64,000 nt of DNA, taken from contig CAMGYJ010000011.1 in NCBI GenBank assembly GCA_946122785.1, positions 38,218,513 through 38,282,512 on the forward strand, read 5' to 3'. A program made the position numbers and the translations under genes. The notes beneath the pieces are model-generated. The model was not told the origin of the DNA. It was given only the letters and a program-made list of their open reading frames with translations, and made no database searches. This stretch comes from Linum tenue (Eukaryota > Streptophyta > Magnoliopsida > Malpighiales > Linaceae). Of this stretch, positions 11,521 to 22,424 are shown piece by piece; the first letter of the stretch is position 1, and each line of letters opens with the position of its first letter.

Positions 11521-12754
11521 CAAATACAGAAGCATCAGTAAAAATTGAGATAGAAAAACTCTAAATCCTGCTAATTGGGTTAGTAATGCTGCTACCAGTT
11601 ATAATACACTCTGCAAAATGAACTGCCAAATACATAATACCTGTACAGATCCCATTTGGAGATCTTAAATTCTTTATAGAGAAGAAAGTTGCTTCACTTG
11701 TTCAAATGCGCAGGCTAAGCAAGGAATCAACCAAAATATCAGGATAGGGATTATTACTGGAATTTCATGGATTATTCTGGAGGCTAGTATAAGAGGTCAA
11801 GAACAAAAACGTGGGAATGCTATAAAGACACTGACTAATAATGATTAAGATGAGCTTCCCACAACTAACAAATCTGAACATGTGCCGAACTTATCTTCAA
11901 CAAATGTTGTTGCAACACAACAAGAGGTAAGATCAGATTCTCAAAAGAACCATAACTTGTATGCACCATCATTTCATTAATATAGACATACAACTAGCAG
12001 AAGATTCTCAGAAGGACCACAACCTACTACTACTCCCTCTCCTATAAGATCCACATTTCAGAAATAACAGTAAAAAATGTTTCCAAACTTTAAGTATTGC
12101 TGTTAAGTAACATTCCACTCTTCTTAATCTCCTAGAGTTTAAGTTCATAAGGCTTACCTTTGATTGCTTGAGGCAATCTTTAAAAATCTGTTGTAGTACA
12201 TAAAAATGTGTCCCCTGATGAAAACTCTCTATAATATATCTTTGAAGAAGACTGGTCCGCTGATTCAGCAAGCTAAGTCAGATAAATGAAAGAAAAGGAC
12301 CATATGACTCTTGAACAAGACAATGAGCTTCAGAAAAGGACCATAACTTGTATGCTTTGCCTACTTTTGCACAGCATATGATAATGAATCATTTTTGCTT
12401 CCGACAAAAGAGGCCCACAAAACTTCAAAGTGGAGCAAAGAATGAACTATGGAGTGGAACTACTTGAGAAAAGAGTAAGTCACAAAAGATCTAAAAGAAA
12501 ATGAGTAAATCAAGGACATGTGAGATTGTCCTGAAGTCATTTGGAGTTCTTGGAGATGTGACTATCCCACCACCACCAAGAGCCTTCTGGACTCTGAATG
12601 CACTAGGGTAGCCATGAGTCCACCCACCCAACAAAATGGCAAGTGGCTTGGACCTTGCAATAGACTGGTTTCTGTATCAGAAAGTACACGCTGTAGTAGT
12701 GGATCCAGGCCAGAGTAACAAATGCAGATCTGTTAAACCACTCCCCCCATTTAG

Positions 12755-13533
12755 TTAGTAGGCTTTTGCAAATTCTTGTTTGTTAGACTTATTCTTGTTC
12801 CTGTACACAAAAAGCATCAGCTGAGTTAGAGAAGCAACAAGTAGAATCACAATTTCATAGGTTTCTGGAGTTGCAAACTCTTGATCATACCTTCTGAAGT
12901 AAAGGTGGAAGTCTGTAGCAAAATGGAACACCCCCAAATCCAGTAGATGAGCTGAAATGGAGTTGGATCAGAGAAGAAAAATATGTATCAGTAATCAGAA
13001 GAAGAATGTGCAGCAGGGGAAAAAAGATTAAACAGAAAGAACAAGTCACAGTGAACATTGTTTTCACAGCTGCAGCATTGTTATCCAGTGGTGTTCAACT
13101 TATAAGTGTCCATCCAATTAGCTTTCATTGTCTACCACTTAACAAACATTCATGTATCTTATCAGCAACAGAGGAAATTTGAGCAGCAGTAAGAAACCAA
13201 AAATGCCTAACCTGCCCAGTAATCCGGTCGAGCTCTTTAATCAAATAAACATTATTCTCCGAATTCTACCATAACGTAACATCCACCAACCAATTGAGAG
13301 AAAAATCGAAACCCAAAATTTATGCAATTATTCACCGGAGTAAATTGCGAGAGCGATTTACCGAGAGACAGTGTGTGCATCATCAGGGTGTTACCGACCG
13401 GCGACGTAAATTCAAGCAAAATTAGCGAACATCGAGAACAACATAGTCGGGATCCTCGATCTATAACCCGAGTCGGATCCTCTGCTCCCTCCTCCTTCAC
13501 TGGCACTACTGCTACTGCTGCCGCCGCCGCCAA
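12755..13533 (-). pseudogene. Gene-like fragment carried by the outer CACTA (family unknown)
   Basis: A minus-strand frame starts MAAAAAVAVVPVKEEGAEDP at 13533 and continues DPTRVIDRGSRLCCSRCSL. Downstream there are plausible exon-like blocks bounded by AG and GT: about 13258-13205 (NSENNVYLIKELDRITGQ, between GGTAG and GTTAGG) and about 12950-12890 (between TTTCAG and GTATGATC). A hydrophobic segment (VILLVASLTQLMLFV) follows near 12800. The GC-rich start, the alternating AT-rich intron-like DNA and the position inside a CACTA element suggest captured host exons. I do not recognise the gene, and joining the exons is speculative. Confidence 0.35.
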
Positions 13534-14295
13534 TCATCTTCTATACATACTAATAAAATCTCGAGGCTTCACAATAAATAAGGAACGAACAAGCCTGAAG
13601 TATTTCAGACTTGACCTAATTTACACTACAACAATTTTGGGATGTCCTGACGAAATTTTAATTTGTCATTTTAGGTTTGTCACAATAGAACCTATAATAT
13701 GACAGAACTAAAATTTGTCATATTAGTTGTGTTTTTGTGACAAAGAAACATTTTGTCATACTAATTTGTCATATTAGACCCATATTGTGACGAAGTTATA
13801 TGATGTCATAATATTTTGTCATATTACATATTTATTATGACAAATAGTGTATGTCATTATAAGTTTGTCACAATATTGTTCTCGTACTTTATTTTAAGTA
13901 ACATAATTTTGGTAATGTGACAAAGTTTGATTAGTCAAAACAGGGGTGCTTTTATTCTTTTCCATTTTATGTGCAGATAATGAAAGTGGGAGAGAAAGAG
14001 GACATAGGGCGCGGGACCTAATTCCCTCCAGCGCTCCAAAACCAGATCCACTCCCAAATTTCGCCGCTCAAAAAACCCTCTGTCAATTGGTCTGTCTTCG
14101 CAGTCGCATCGAATCCTCCCCGCAGCAGCGAGCAAGCGCATCGCGTCATAATCGAGTAAGACGACTGTACTCTCTTCGATCATCCTCTTCCACTTCTGTC
14201 GCATCGTTTTTAGACAATTGAGAGAAGCTTTCATTGGGGATTTTTTGGGGAGTTTAGGGTTTGCCGATTGTGAGACGATTTTGTTGGGGATTTGG

Positions 14296-14491
14296 TTGAT
14301 TGTTTGTATATATCTGCATTTGTTAGGACATGCATCGATCTCTCGTCCTGTACTTCCCGTTTTCCCCAATTCTCTCACGCCCGGAATTCGTCAAATTGCC
14401 TCCGATAATCGAGCGGCTTGGATGGCGTAGGAAGCCAGATTCGAGTTTCATTTGATAAGAGCTGGTGATTGTTTGTATATATCTGCATTTG
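14296..14491 (+). repeat. Local direct repeat inside the nested CACTA
   Basis: The string TGATTGTTTGTATATATCTG, followed by CATTTGT, occurs at about 14296 and again at about 14465. The 170-bp spacing suggests a small tandem duplication in the element's leader or intron region. Confidence 0.6.
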
Positions 14492-15090
14492 TGCAATACC
14501 GATGGCCTTATCCTTGTGAGGATTAAGGTGTTTTGTAGATAGGCTTTGTTTGTATCGAGAATTGCTAACGATTTGGATTGATCGGAGGGCTAGATTTTCC
14601 CGAGATCAGCTCAGATTTGTCATCTTTAGAGCAGGGAAGCTGATTCTCTTTTCCCCCTTTCGAATCCGATTGCCCGTGGTGGTTGAGCAAAGTTAGCGTT
14701 TCAATTCCTGTAAATAATTGGACTTAGAGTTGACTTGAGGACAGTGTTAGATAGACATTCTGTTTTAAGAATGGAGATGGAAGTGATTAGGTTGATTTGG
14801 ATAATCTAGTTGCTACATATAGGCATGGGATACCTGTAAATAATTGGGGAAAAATGGGACTTGGGTCAATGAGCAACCTCAAAAAAACTATGTAAGTGAA
14901 CACAACCGGCTGTGGTTCTTCCTTTCTTTAATTAGGGGCTGGTTCTAGTACATGGATGTGTGACATAGGGTCTGATTGTAGCTAAGTTAGTCATGTAAGT
15001 GAATGAACTTGGTTGTTAGCAAACCTAGCTACTACTTGGATGTTAGCGGACCTAGCAAGTACTCTGACTCCACTGTTGTGTTCATAGGAG

Positions 15091-15438
15091 GAAATGAAAA
15101 GAATCCATGCTGAAGCAGTGACAGAAGGGAAAATATTATCCGGTGCTGAGATTGTTCTTTTGGTGCTGGAAAAAGCACCCAGCTATACCAGAAAAGTCAG
15201 CTCTAGTTCCCAAAGAGAGAAAGAACTGGAGGCATGACTGGAGGAGACACTCACTGTGGGGGAGAGGCAGAGGAAAGAATTTGAGGACCAGATTCATGCA
15301 CAACAGGAGCAGATAGAAAACCAGCAACAGGAGATACACAGTCAGAACGGTATTATCAAAGGGTTGCAAGCATCACAGGAGACCCTAGCTAAATATGTCG
15401 AGTCACTAGCTGCAAAAATTGATGGAAGACAAGTGTAG
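15091..15438 (+). pseudogene. Remnant of a plant CACTA (Ptta/En/Spm-type) transposase C-terminus
   Basis: The frame reads EEMKRIHAEAVTEGK, ILSGAEIVLLVLEKAPSYTRK, a stop, then a Q/E-rich coiled coil (GERQRKEFEDQIHAQQEQIE, QQQEIHSQNGIIKGLQAS, TLAKYVESLAAKIDGRQ). A 'LS..EI...VL.K.PSY' block followed by a glutamine-rich heptad segment is the usual C-terminal layout of the plant En/Spm accessory transposase family. An internal TGA, just after KELEA, breaks the frame. It lies between the subterminal repeats of the nested element, as expected for its own ORF. Confidence 0.6.
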
Positions 15439-16489
15439 CTGAAGGTAAAATTATAGTCTCATAAGTTGTACTTATACTGTCATCGGTGTTACTACTCAAT
15501 TGAATTTTATTTAATAAGTTTTACTCAAACTTTGACCGTTGTATTACGCAGGTACCTAGGTATATGGCAGTAGGTATGCATTTTGGATGCTCAAGGACCT
15601 TTGGAAGGCTGTTAGCTTTTGTTATTTAGTACTCTCTTTTGAAAGACGAACATATGTCGCTTTGGAAGACTTTGCTTTGGTGTCTGGATGGATGGATCAG
15701 TAGGTTTTTGGAACATATTGTAACTATGAATGATGTAGTTTTTGATTTCGGCAATGAATGATGTAGTTTTTGATACATTTGAATGATGTACCGTTTTCTT
15801 TATGGTATGAATACCATCAGATTTGGAAAATAGGTTGTCATAATAATTCCCACAGGTTGTCATATATGCATCAGGTTATGACAAACAAGTTTAATCAGGA
15901 CAAATGTCAGATGGAGTCTGAGTTTAAATATTATGACAATCACATGGCTTTGTCAAAATAGGTTTGCTATGACAAACTATACATTTGTCACAACAACGTA
16001 GCAAAAGTGGTAACTATCGTGACAAAAATTAATAACATATTGTGACGAAGCATTTCTGTATTTTGACAAAACATTTTGTAATAACAAGATGCCTGTTATG
16101 ACAAAATGTGCACGGCGTGCCACTGGAACATGTTGTGACAAGATGCCTATTTTTTGTCATAATAGAGCTATTTCGACGAGGTAGTTTTGACCAACGGTAT
16201 GACAAATGTAGGATCTGTTGTGACGAACGTCGTTGTCATAATATCCCAAAATTGTTGTAGTGGATCACTCTTATCCACAAACACTCAATTCTTTCAAAAA
16301 AAAAACTTACACAACTCCTGTTCTACCTTCTCCAGCTTGGCCGCAACTTGCTCCAACGGCCGCCAGAGAGAGAGCTCATGCGCGCATGAGAGAGAGAAAG
16401 ACTGAAAGCTTGCAAGAGAGTGAGAAAGAGAAAGAGAGTGAACCTTATCATCGAGCAGGAGAATCAGATAATTTACATCGTTTTTCGCC

Positions 16490-16605
16490 GGATCGAGAGA
16501 GAGAGATCGAAGAATCGTTGCTGATTCCGTCGGTGGAAGATTTTTTCACCGAATCGAGAGCGAGAGACTGGAGAATCGCCATTGATTCCGTCGGTGGAAG
16601 AGAGA
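16490..16605 (+). repeat. Imperfect tandem duplication (unit about 60 bp)
   Basis: Two adjacent units share CG[G/A]ATCGAGAG.GAGAGA, then GAATCG and TGATTCCGTCGGTGGAAGA. The frame 16260-16637 crosses both units, giving repeated SPDREREIEES / TESRARDWRIA blocks. The purine-rich segment belongs to the right part of the outer CACTA; a real protein seems unlikely. Confidence 0.65.
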
Positions 16606-17132
16606 TATCAATGTGCGTTTTCGTTTCTCGGGCATAGGATCGGAGCTGGAAATTGGAGATTTTGTTTATGGAGGGGAGATGGCGAGAAGAATTTGCGAAA
16701 ATAGGGGTTGGAAAAAAGAAAGTTTCTTCGATAGATAGTTAGTAGTTAAATCCGTAGCGGGGGTTTCCAAACCCCTGAACAAACCGGTGAAACGGTGAGT
16801 TCGGAATGAAACTAGCATAGGTTTAATAAACCCTTGGTACAGAATCCTTGGCATAGCTCCCTTTTTTAGTAGTGTCTCCTTTTACTTTTTTGTTGAATTG
16901 AAACATCTATAACACAATATTAAGCTAGCCAAAGGTTGAAATTTATGATGTGATGAACGTTTGTGACCGTTATGCTTTCGAAATTCGTCATTTTAGAATA
17001 AGTTAGTTCATGTCGTTTAAATCTTAAAATGGCAAAATCAAAATGATCCAAGTAATAATTCATAGCCCTACTGCGCAATGCGCATTAGTATGTTTAAAAT
17101 AAAATAAAAAAGTTGTTGCTCTCAGTAAATTA

Positions 17133-17160
17133 CTAGCTTTTACCCGACCCGTTGGTCAGA
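17133..17160 (-). repeat. Helitron-like 3' terminus (minus orientation), copy 3
   Basis: Minus-strand CTGACCAACGGGTCGGGTAA, then AAG and CTAG, followed by TA. This is the best of the three copies in the window, with a CCGACC..GGTC-type stem and the CTAG end. The matching 5' TC end was not found. Confidence 0.45.
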
Positions 17161-17194
17161 TGAATTCTGTTTGTTTCTTTTTTAATGTTTTAGG

Positions 17195-17731
17195 TAGGGA
17201 TGACAAAAATATCCGTAACCGTGGATATTCACCCGAATTCGACCTAATCGAGTAGGGTAAAACCCGAACCCGAAGGACTTTTTGTGTACCCAAGCCCGAA
17301 TATTGTGGGTAATGAGTGGGCATGGATTTCTCACTATCCAACCCGAACCCGCCCGATTATACACACGCATATGTATTTTGTAGATAAATAATCGTTATTT
17401 TTCTCTAACATATTTTATATTTAGCATATAAGTATAATGTTTTCATGAAATTGTGTTGTTTTAATTAATTCTCTTCATTATAGTGAATTATTGTCGTACT
17501 TTTCCTCTTATGTAATGTGAGAATAGGTGTGAATGTTAACATATTTGTTGGAGTTATAAAGAGAAATTATTACCCGTGGATACCCGAAACCCGAACGGGT
17601 ATGGGCATGGTTTTGATTTTCTACCCATTTCTTACGTGGGTATAGGTATGGGTAAAACCCTAACTACTTTTGGTAGGATAATGGATATGCACTATCCGCG
17701 ACCGGCCCGACTCGACCTATTGTCATCCCTA
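17195..17731. mobile_element. hAT-like MITE (537 bp)
   Basis: The ends are TAGGGATGACAA and TTGTCATCCCTA, flanked by an exact 8-bp duplication GTTTTAGG (17187-17194 and 17732-17739). Subterminal ACCCGAACCCG-type repeats face inward and the middle is AT-rich. Non-autonomous. Confidence 0.9.
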
Positions 17732-18543
17732 GTTTTAGGTTAATATATTTATTTATACTAACAAATGATTTGATATTTTCTTAGTAATTTATCGATGATT
17801 TGAAATTAAATTTTGTGCTACTTATTGATCGTGAGATTAGTATAATTAGTTCATCTATTTTTAGGAGGTGCTCGAAAATCATTTACGGATATGTTAATAT
17901 GAATTGATGGGTGGTCGGGACTATTTATCTTATTTGTGTTGTCAAGATCGATTCCAACATGGACCAAAGTAGGTTATTCTTTGTTCCTCAATGTTCTGAT
18001 CGAGTGAGATGTGAGAACGATTTCTCGAAGAAAAAAAAATATATTATTCAACTCTTGTGTATTGCAAGTGAGTTCATACCGGGTTGGATTTTGATTGACC
18101 AAGAGATACGAATACAAATACAAAAACAAAAGGGTGGAAATTGATGTCTCATGATAATTTGGTTGCACATGTAAAATTTTCTTTTTGTCTTCTTTTGTGT
18201 TTTCTTTTTCATTTGAGCTAATTACAATACAAATACAGAAAATTCCAAGCTTGCTAGTTAACATAAAAAACTCCATGGCGACGTACTATGCTAATCTAGT
18301 CAACACTCTTGATGGTACTTTTAAGTATAACAAAATGTTTATGGTACTTTAAGTATAACAAATTTTTGGACAACTCATTGTTACTCGAGTTCTAATTTCA
18401 AATTTAAACTCTTATAAAATAGAAATAGTGTCAAATAAATCATAAAACCAAAAGAATTATACACCAAATGTGTTTCTAGCATTTAATGGAAGAAAATGCA
18501 ACAAATACAATGTAGTCCGATGCACGATTACGTGGGCGTTGGG

Positions 18544-18895
18544 CAAGGTTGTCAAACCGGTTTGTGCCAGTGTGCCGGTTTAGCAAGTGGAATGGTTCGA
18601 TCGGTGGTACATACCGGTTTGTGCCGGTTCAGGCCGGTTAATATATATTACAAATAATTTACAAATACTCATATTTAAGCACGACATTTAACGTCAATAC
18701 CTAAATATTTGTACTTGAATCCAACAAATAACATCAACATTTAACTTTTTAACACATAAAATAAATAATAAATTACTTTTTATCAAATAAATTCACTAAT
18801 ATAAGATCATTTTACTTAGAGATTCGTATATCGATCATGCCGGTCATACCGATGGTGTCATACCGGTTTTATGACCGGTACAGGTTGAACCAGGT
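18544..18895. mobile_element. Partial hAT-like MITE related to 30679-31070
   Basis: It starts CAAGGTTGTCAAACCGGTTT, matching the start of the element at 30679 (CAAGGTAGTCAAACCGGTTT), and contains further GTGCCGGTT / CCGGTTTTATGACCGGT repeats. The right terminus is missing or badly decayed, and no duplication of GCGTTGGG is seen, so the boundaries are approximate. Confidence 0.5.
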
Positions 18896-20750
18896 TCCCT
18901 ATGTGTCAACGAAACAGGGAAAAAACATATGTCAGCCATAAAGAATCTCTAATGTACCATCTCATATGAGAAAAGAACACCTAGAAGTCATAGCTGAAAT
19001 TGATTTCCACTACCGATTAGAGAAAGAACGACAGCAAGCCAGATTTAGAATGACTGCAGTTGGGAAAAGTTAAAACAAAGCCTCATAAAAAAACTCTACC
19101 ATCTCCCCATCACCAGCATGGAGCACCATTTGATATTTCTGAAAAATAACCAATTTACATCTCTACCATTCATGTCTATACAATATACATACAAAAAAAG
19201 ATCAGATTTTCAGATTTTGGACGCTACCATCCAAGAATCCAGAAGTTGGTGCAGGGAAACAACTGAAAAGATGCTAACGGAATCATGAGAGAATTTAATC
19301 GAGAGACATTGAATGAAGGTGAAGTGCATCTATAAAGAAAGCATGATTCAAGGTTTCTCTACCTGTAGTTAAGGTGTAGTAATAAAGAAAGAACCATTCA
19401 AGGTTCCTCTAAAGCACATGATTTGATAAAGCATAAACATAAAGGATTCAGTTTCCAATTACAGCTCGCCATGTTTTTGCCTTCCCATATAACCATGTTG
19501 AAGTGTCTAATTCACTCTCACTGTTTTTTCTAACAAAACCAGAATTTGGCAGGCTACTGTCTTTATATAATCATAAAAATGAACAGTTCCATGCCACATA
19601 TGCAAAACAAAGAGAAACAGAAACTTATATTATAATAAACTTCCATGGTTTGAGCAAATCAATTGCATCCTAATTTACTTTAATGAGCTAAAGGGGAAGA
19701 CCTCTTATCTTTCACTACAATCAACACCACAACGACCTGAACACTATGAGAGACAGAAGCAACAAAATCATTGAAGATAACATGAGGTTAGTAGTTTCAG
19801 CAGTGAAATTCAGTTACATACCCTCACTCATGATTGATATCTGTGTGAAATCCATAGCTTTGATTATTTACCCAAATTGACTGCATTCTAAATCACTGTA
19901 TTCAATCCATACCATATCACCGTAAAACATTGATCCGAATACCCTAGAAATTTTAAAACATTGTAATTCAAGGCTAAGAAAAGCCATGAAGTTAGACCCA
20001 GAAATAATACTAAGGTAATCCTTGAGAAGGAAAGAATACAGGATGAAAGCCAATGGAATGCAAAATTACCTAGTAGAATTAGCTCTTTAAGATACATCCA
20101 GTGGAAACCCAAGAAGCAGCCTATGTTCTCGGTTCTGGAAGGCCACCTGTAAACAGAGGAAAGGGAAAAGTATCATAGAGAAAGGCGGTGGTGATGGGAA
20201 CCTTGGCAAGGCAGTTGAGGGGTTCTACGCTTTTCCGGTAGAGAAGTTGAATACCAGTTGAGTGCTATTGAGATGACTCATTATCCTAAGTTGTTCACTT
20301 TGAAGATTTCAAGCAAGGATAAGGGTCACCGAGAGATTATTTTCAATTGATTAGAATTGCTGTATGAAGGAAAAAATAAAAGCAAAAAGAGCTCGACAGA
20401 CAGGTGCGAAGCGACTCTCAAAAACTGAAATGAAGAAGAAGCAGTTGAACCAGCCCCTCTCTCATCTTTTACCGCAATTCATCATCTCATACGGCCCATC
20501 ATCACAAAGTATCCGATCTATCCTTCAATCAATCAAAAGAAGCAATGATTCCACTTCAGTATAGTTAGTAGTATTGAGTTCCAGAGCAAGCAGACGAAAA
20601 GGTAAAGAAACTTTTTGTTCTTACCTCTCTCTCGCTACAAACAGAAAACAGTTGAAGAAACAAAGCCGGGCGCTGTGATCTCAGGGAATCAAGATGGGAT
20701 TTTGGAATTCCTTGGTGGGGAAGATTGAGATTCCTGTGACCCTGCAATTA
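18896..20750. other. Unannotated DNA, no gene recognised
   Basis: Short minus-strand frames (19868-20112) and a lysine-rich plus-strand frame (20364-20564) are present but match nothing familiar. The base composition looks like intron or spacer. It could contain introns of a gene whose 5' end is the GC-rich block at 20754-21350. Confidence 0.4.
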
Positions 20751-20753
20751 TCT

Positions 20754-21350
20754 CTACAACTCTTCGTCCACAATCAGTATATGGCATCCCCAATCACCAA
20801 ACACCATCAACCAATCACCGCCTTCCCACAGAGCTCCGCTTATCCCAGTGAGTGAATACTCGAAGCAGCGGCGCTCGCTGCGGGGAGTCGAGGATGAAAT
20901 CCGCCGCGCCTGATGCTTCAATACCGCTGAATCGACCCGAATGTCGCCGCCCCGAAATACCAGGACCAATTTCACGCCTGTGGGGACGCCGTCTCCGCCC
21001 GGTGATACTTGATCGGAGATCCAAATACTCCAAACTCGAAGATCTGAAGACAACCCCCAGGTTTCCGCACAGCCTCAACCCGTCGACCAGCCGGCTCAAC
21101 TCAAGCTCGACGAAGAGGGCTCTCTTACGTCATCTCCAATCACCAGTTTTGAGAAACCGACTTCGACCTCGAACTCGAGCAATTTAACAGATAAGGACCA
21201 TCAAACGCGATGGTCGGGCGCAATCGATAAGGGAAGAGGACAAAAAGACAGCAACTTCTTCTTCTTCTTCCCACCTCCGATTCTCTCTTAATAACAGTAG
21301 GAAAAAACAAAGAAACTGATGCGAAGGGGAAGAGGAAGGAGCTTGGCCTC
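20754..21350 (-). other. GC-rich block with overlapping frames, possible 5' exon of an unknown gene
   Basis: Two long minus-strand frames overlap here (21053-20754 and 21099-20815), together with plus-strand frames (20852-21187 and a stop-free stretch 21010-21295 that lacks a start). The GC level is well above its surroundings, as in plant first exons. Upstream on the minus strand (21460-21590) lies the segment shared with the 5' flank of the OPT remnant, including TATAAATTATA. That favours a minus-strand transcript. I cannot choose a frame or recognise a product. Confidence 0.3.
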
Positions 21351-21459
21351 TGGATTCTATTGTTTTGCCTATGGGAAATAAAAAATAAATACAAATTAAA
21401 TGAGAACGTGGGCCTGACAGGAGAAAAGGTGGATAGTGGACAATTTTGTGGTTCTGAAA

Positions 21460-21590
21460 TCAGGCGGGACTCCTTTTTTTTCCCGCTTAACACTCTGCCA
21501 CATCAGCTTCCTAAAATCAGTCTATGGGCAGGAAATTTTGAATTGGGGCTGCAGTTTTACTTTTCTGCTATAAATTATACTGTTGATATA
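21460..21590. repeat. Copy of the OPT upstream segment (partner of 6378-6530)
   Basis: Shared blocks in the same order as at 6.4 kb: CAGGCGGGACT, CTGCCACATCAG, TCCTAAAATCAGTCTATGGG, GCAGGAAATTTTGAAT, TGCAGTTTTACTTTT, TATAAATTATACTGTTGAT. Orientation is the same at both loci. It is either a duplicated promoter or a small repeat that lands near promoters. Confidence 0.7.
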
Positions 21591-21713
21591 TAACTTGTTT
21601 CGTTTCCCTTTTCTTTTTTACTTAGTAGTCGGTCCTCCTGATGATGAGACAAGACAACCATGGTACTACGTTAAAATCAAAAAACAAACCCATCACCTCC
21701 CAGTCCCAGCTAT

Positions 21714-22416
21714 TAGGGGTGGGCATTGGGTGGGTCGGGTGGATTTTGACCATAAAATGCACCCACCCGCACTTAAACGGATTGATAATTTTTAACCCAC
21801 CACCCACCCACATTTAGTCTCGGGTTGGGTCGGGCGGATGGTGGATGATGTGGGTGGGTTTGTGGGTTCACCCACATCACAATGTATATAATATAAAGGA
21901 GTCAACTTGACATGATAATAGGTGAAGAGAATCATCGAGGGAAATAAGAAGTTGAAATAGACGAAAAATGTCGAATTAGTTCTTAAATTGGATAGAAATT
22001 CTATTATGAAAGAGTTTTCTACAGATTGAGACGATTATTAGGTGCAAGGAACTAAGGAAAATAATTCCACAAAGGAAAGAGCGGTGATCTAGGCACAAGA
22101 ATTAGAGGAAAAAGTAAAGGAAAGAAGAGGGGATCTCTATTTGGAAGGTTGGCTTTGAGGTTCAAACTCCAGGAGCAGTACGAGTTTATATCTAACGTCT
22201 CCACTCTCCACTCTCTAGCGACAACGACTTTAATCTTTTTGCTGTTGGGTTGAGCGGGTCACCCGCACACTCACCCACAACCCACCCACCACCCGACGGA
22301 TGGCTCCCAGCGCAACCCGTAACCCACCCACAGACCCACCCACTTAACGAAATTCGGGTCAAATGCGGGTGGGTCGGCCCAAACCCGCGAATGAACCGCC
22401 CGCATGCCCAGCCCTA
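21714..22416. mobile_element. hAT-like MITE (703 bp), GTGGGTGGG-rich
   Basis: It starts TAGGGGTGGGCATT and ends ATGCCCAGCCCTA. The flanks carry an exact 8-bp duplication CCAGCTAT (21706-21713 and 22417-22424). Both subterminal regions are arrays of GTGGGTGGG / CCCACCCAC. Non-autonomous. Confidence 0.9.
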
Positions 22417-22424
22417 CCAGCTAT

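Larger units (their letters stand above)
13624..16262. mobile_element. Second CACTA element nested in the first (2.64 kb)
   Basis: The left end is CACTACAACAATTTTGGGA and the right end is its perfect complement, TCCCAAAATTGTTGTAGTG. Subterminal DNA on both sides is packed with TTTGTCATA / TATGACAAA / GTGACAAA motifs (13640-13930 and 15840-16255), expected binding sites for a CACTA transposase. The flanking triplets (TTA left, GAT right) do not match, so the target duplication is lost or the ends were rearranged. Only a remnant of the element's own protein remains, at 15091-15438. Confidence 0.88.
10741..16874. mobile_element. CACTA (En/Spm) transposon with exact target duplication (6.13 kb)
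   Basis: The left end is CACTACAAAAAAAATGTG and the right end is the complement of CACTACTAAAAAAGGGAG. Both are followed inward by repeated CCAAGGGTT / ACCCTTGCTAC subterminal motifs, typical of CACTA ends. The flanking trinucleotide TCT occurs at 10738-10740 and 16875-16877, the 3-bp duplication of this superfamily. No complete transposase is present. The body holds gene-like sequence with plausible splice sites (12755-13533) and a second CACTA at 13624-16262. It is therefore a non-autonomous carrier interrupted by a relative. Confidence 0.9.

Noticed and set aside
13322..13702. Plus-strand 126-codon frame inside the CACTA
   Set aside because: It overlaps the more gene-like minus frame and runs across the terminus of the nested CACTA, so it cannot be an original gene.
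13935..14430. ORFs of 70-147 codons on both strands in the nested CACTA leader
   Set aside because: GC-rich leader-like sequence with frames on both strands and no recognisable domain; more likely the 5' UTR/promoter region of the element's transcript.
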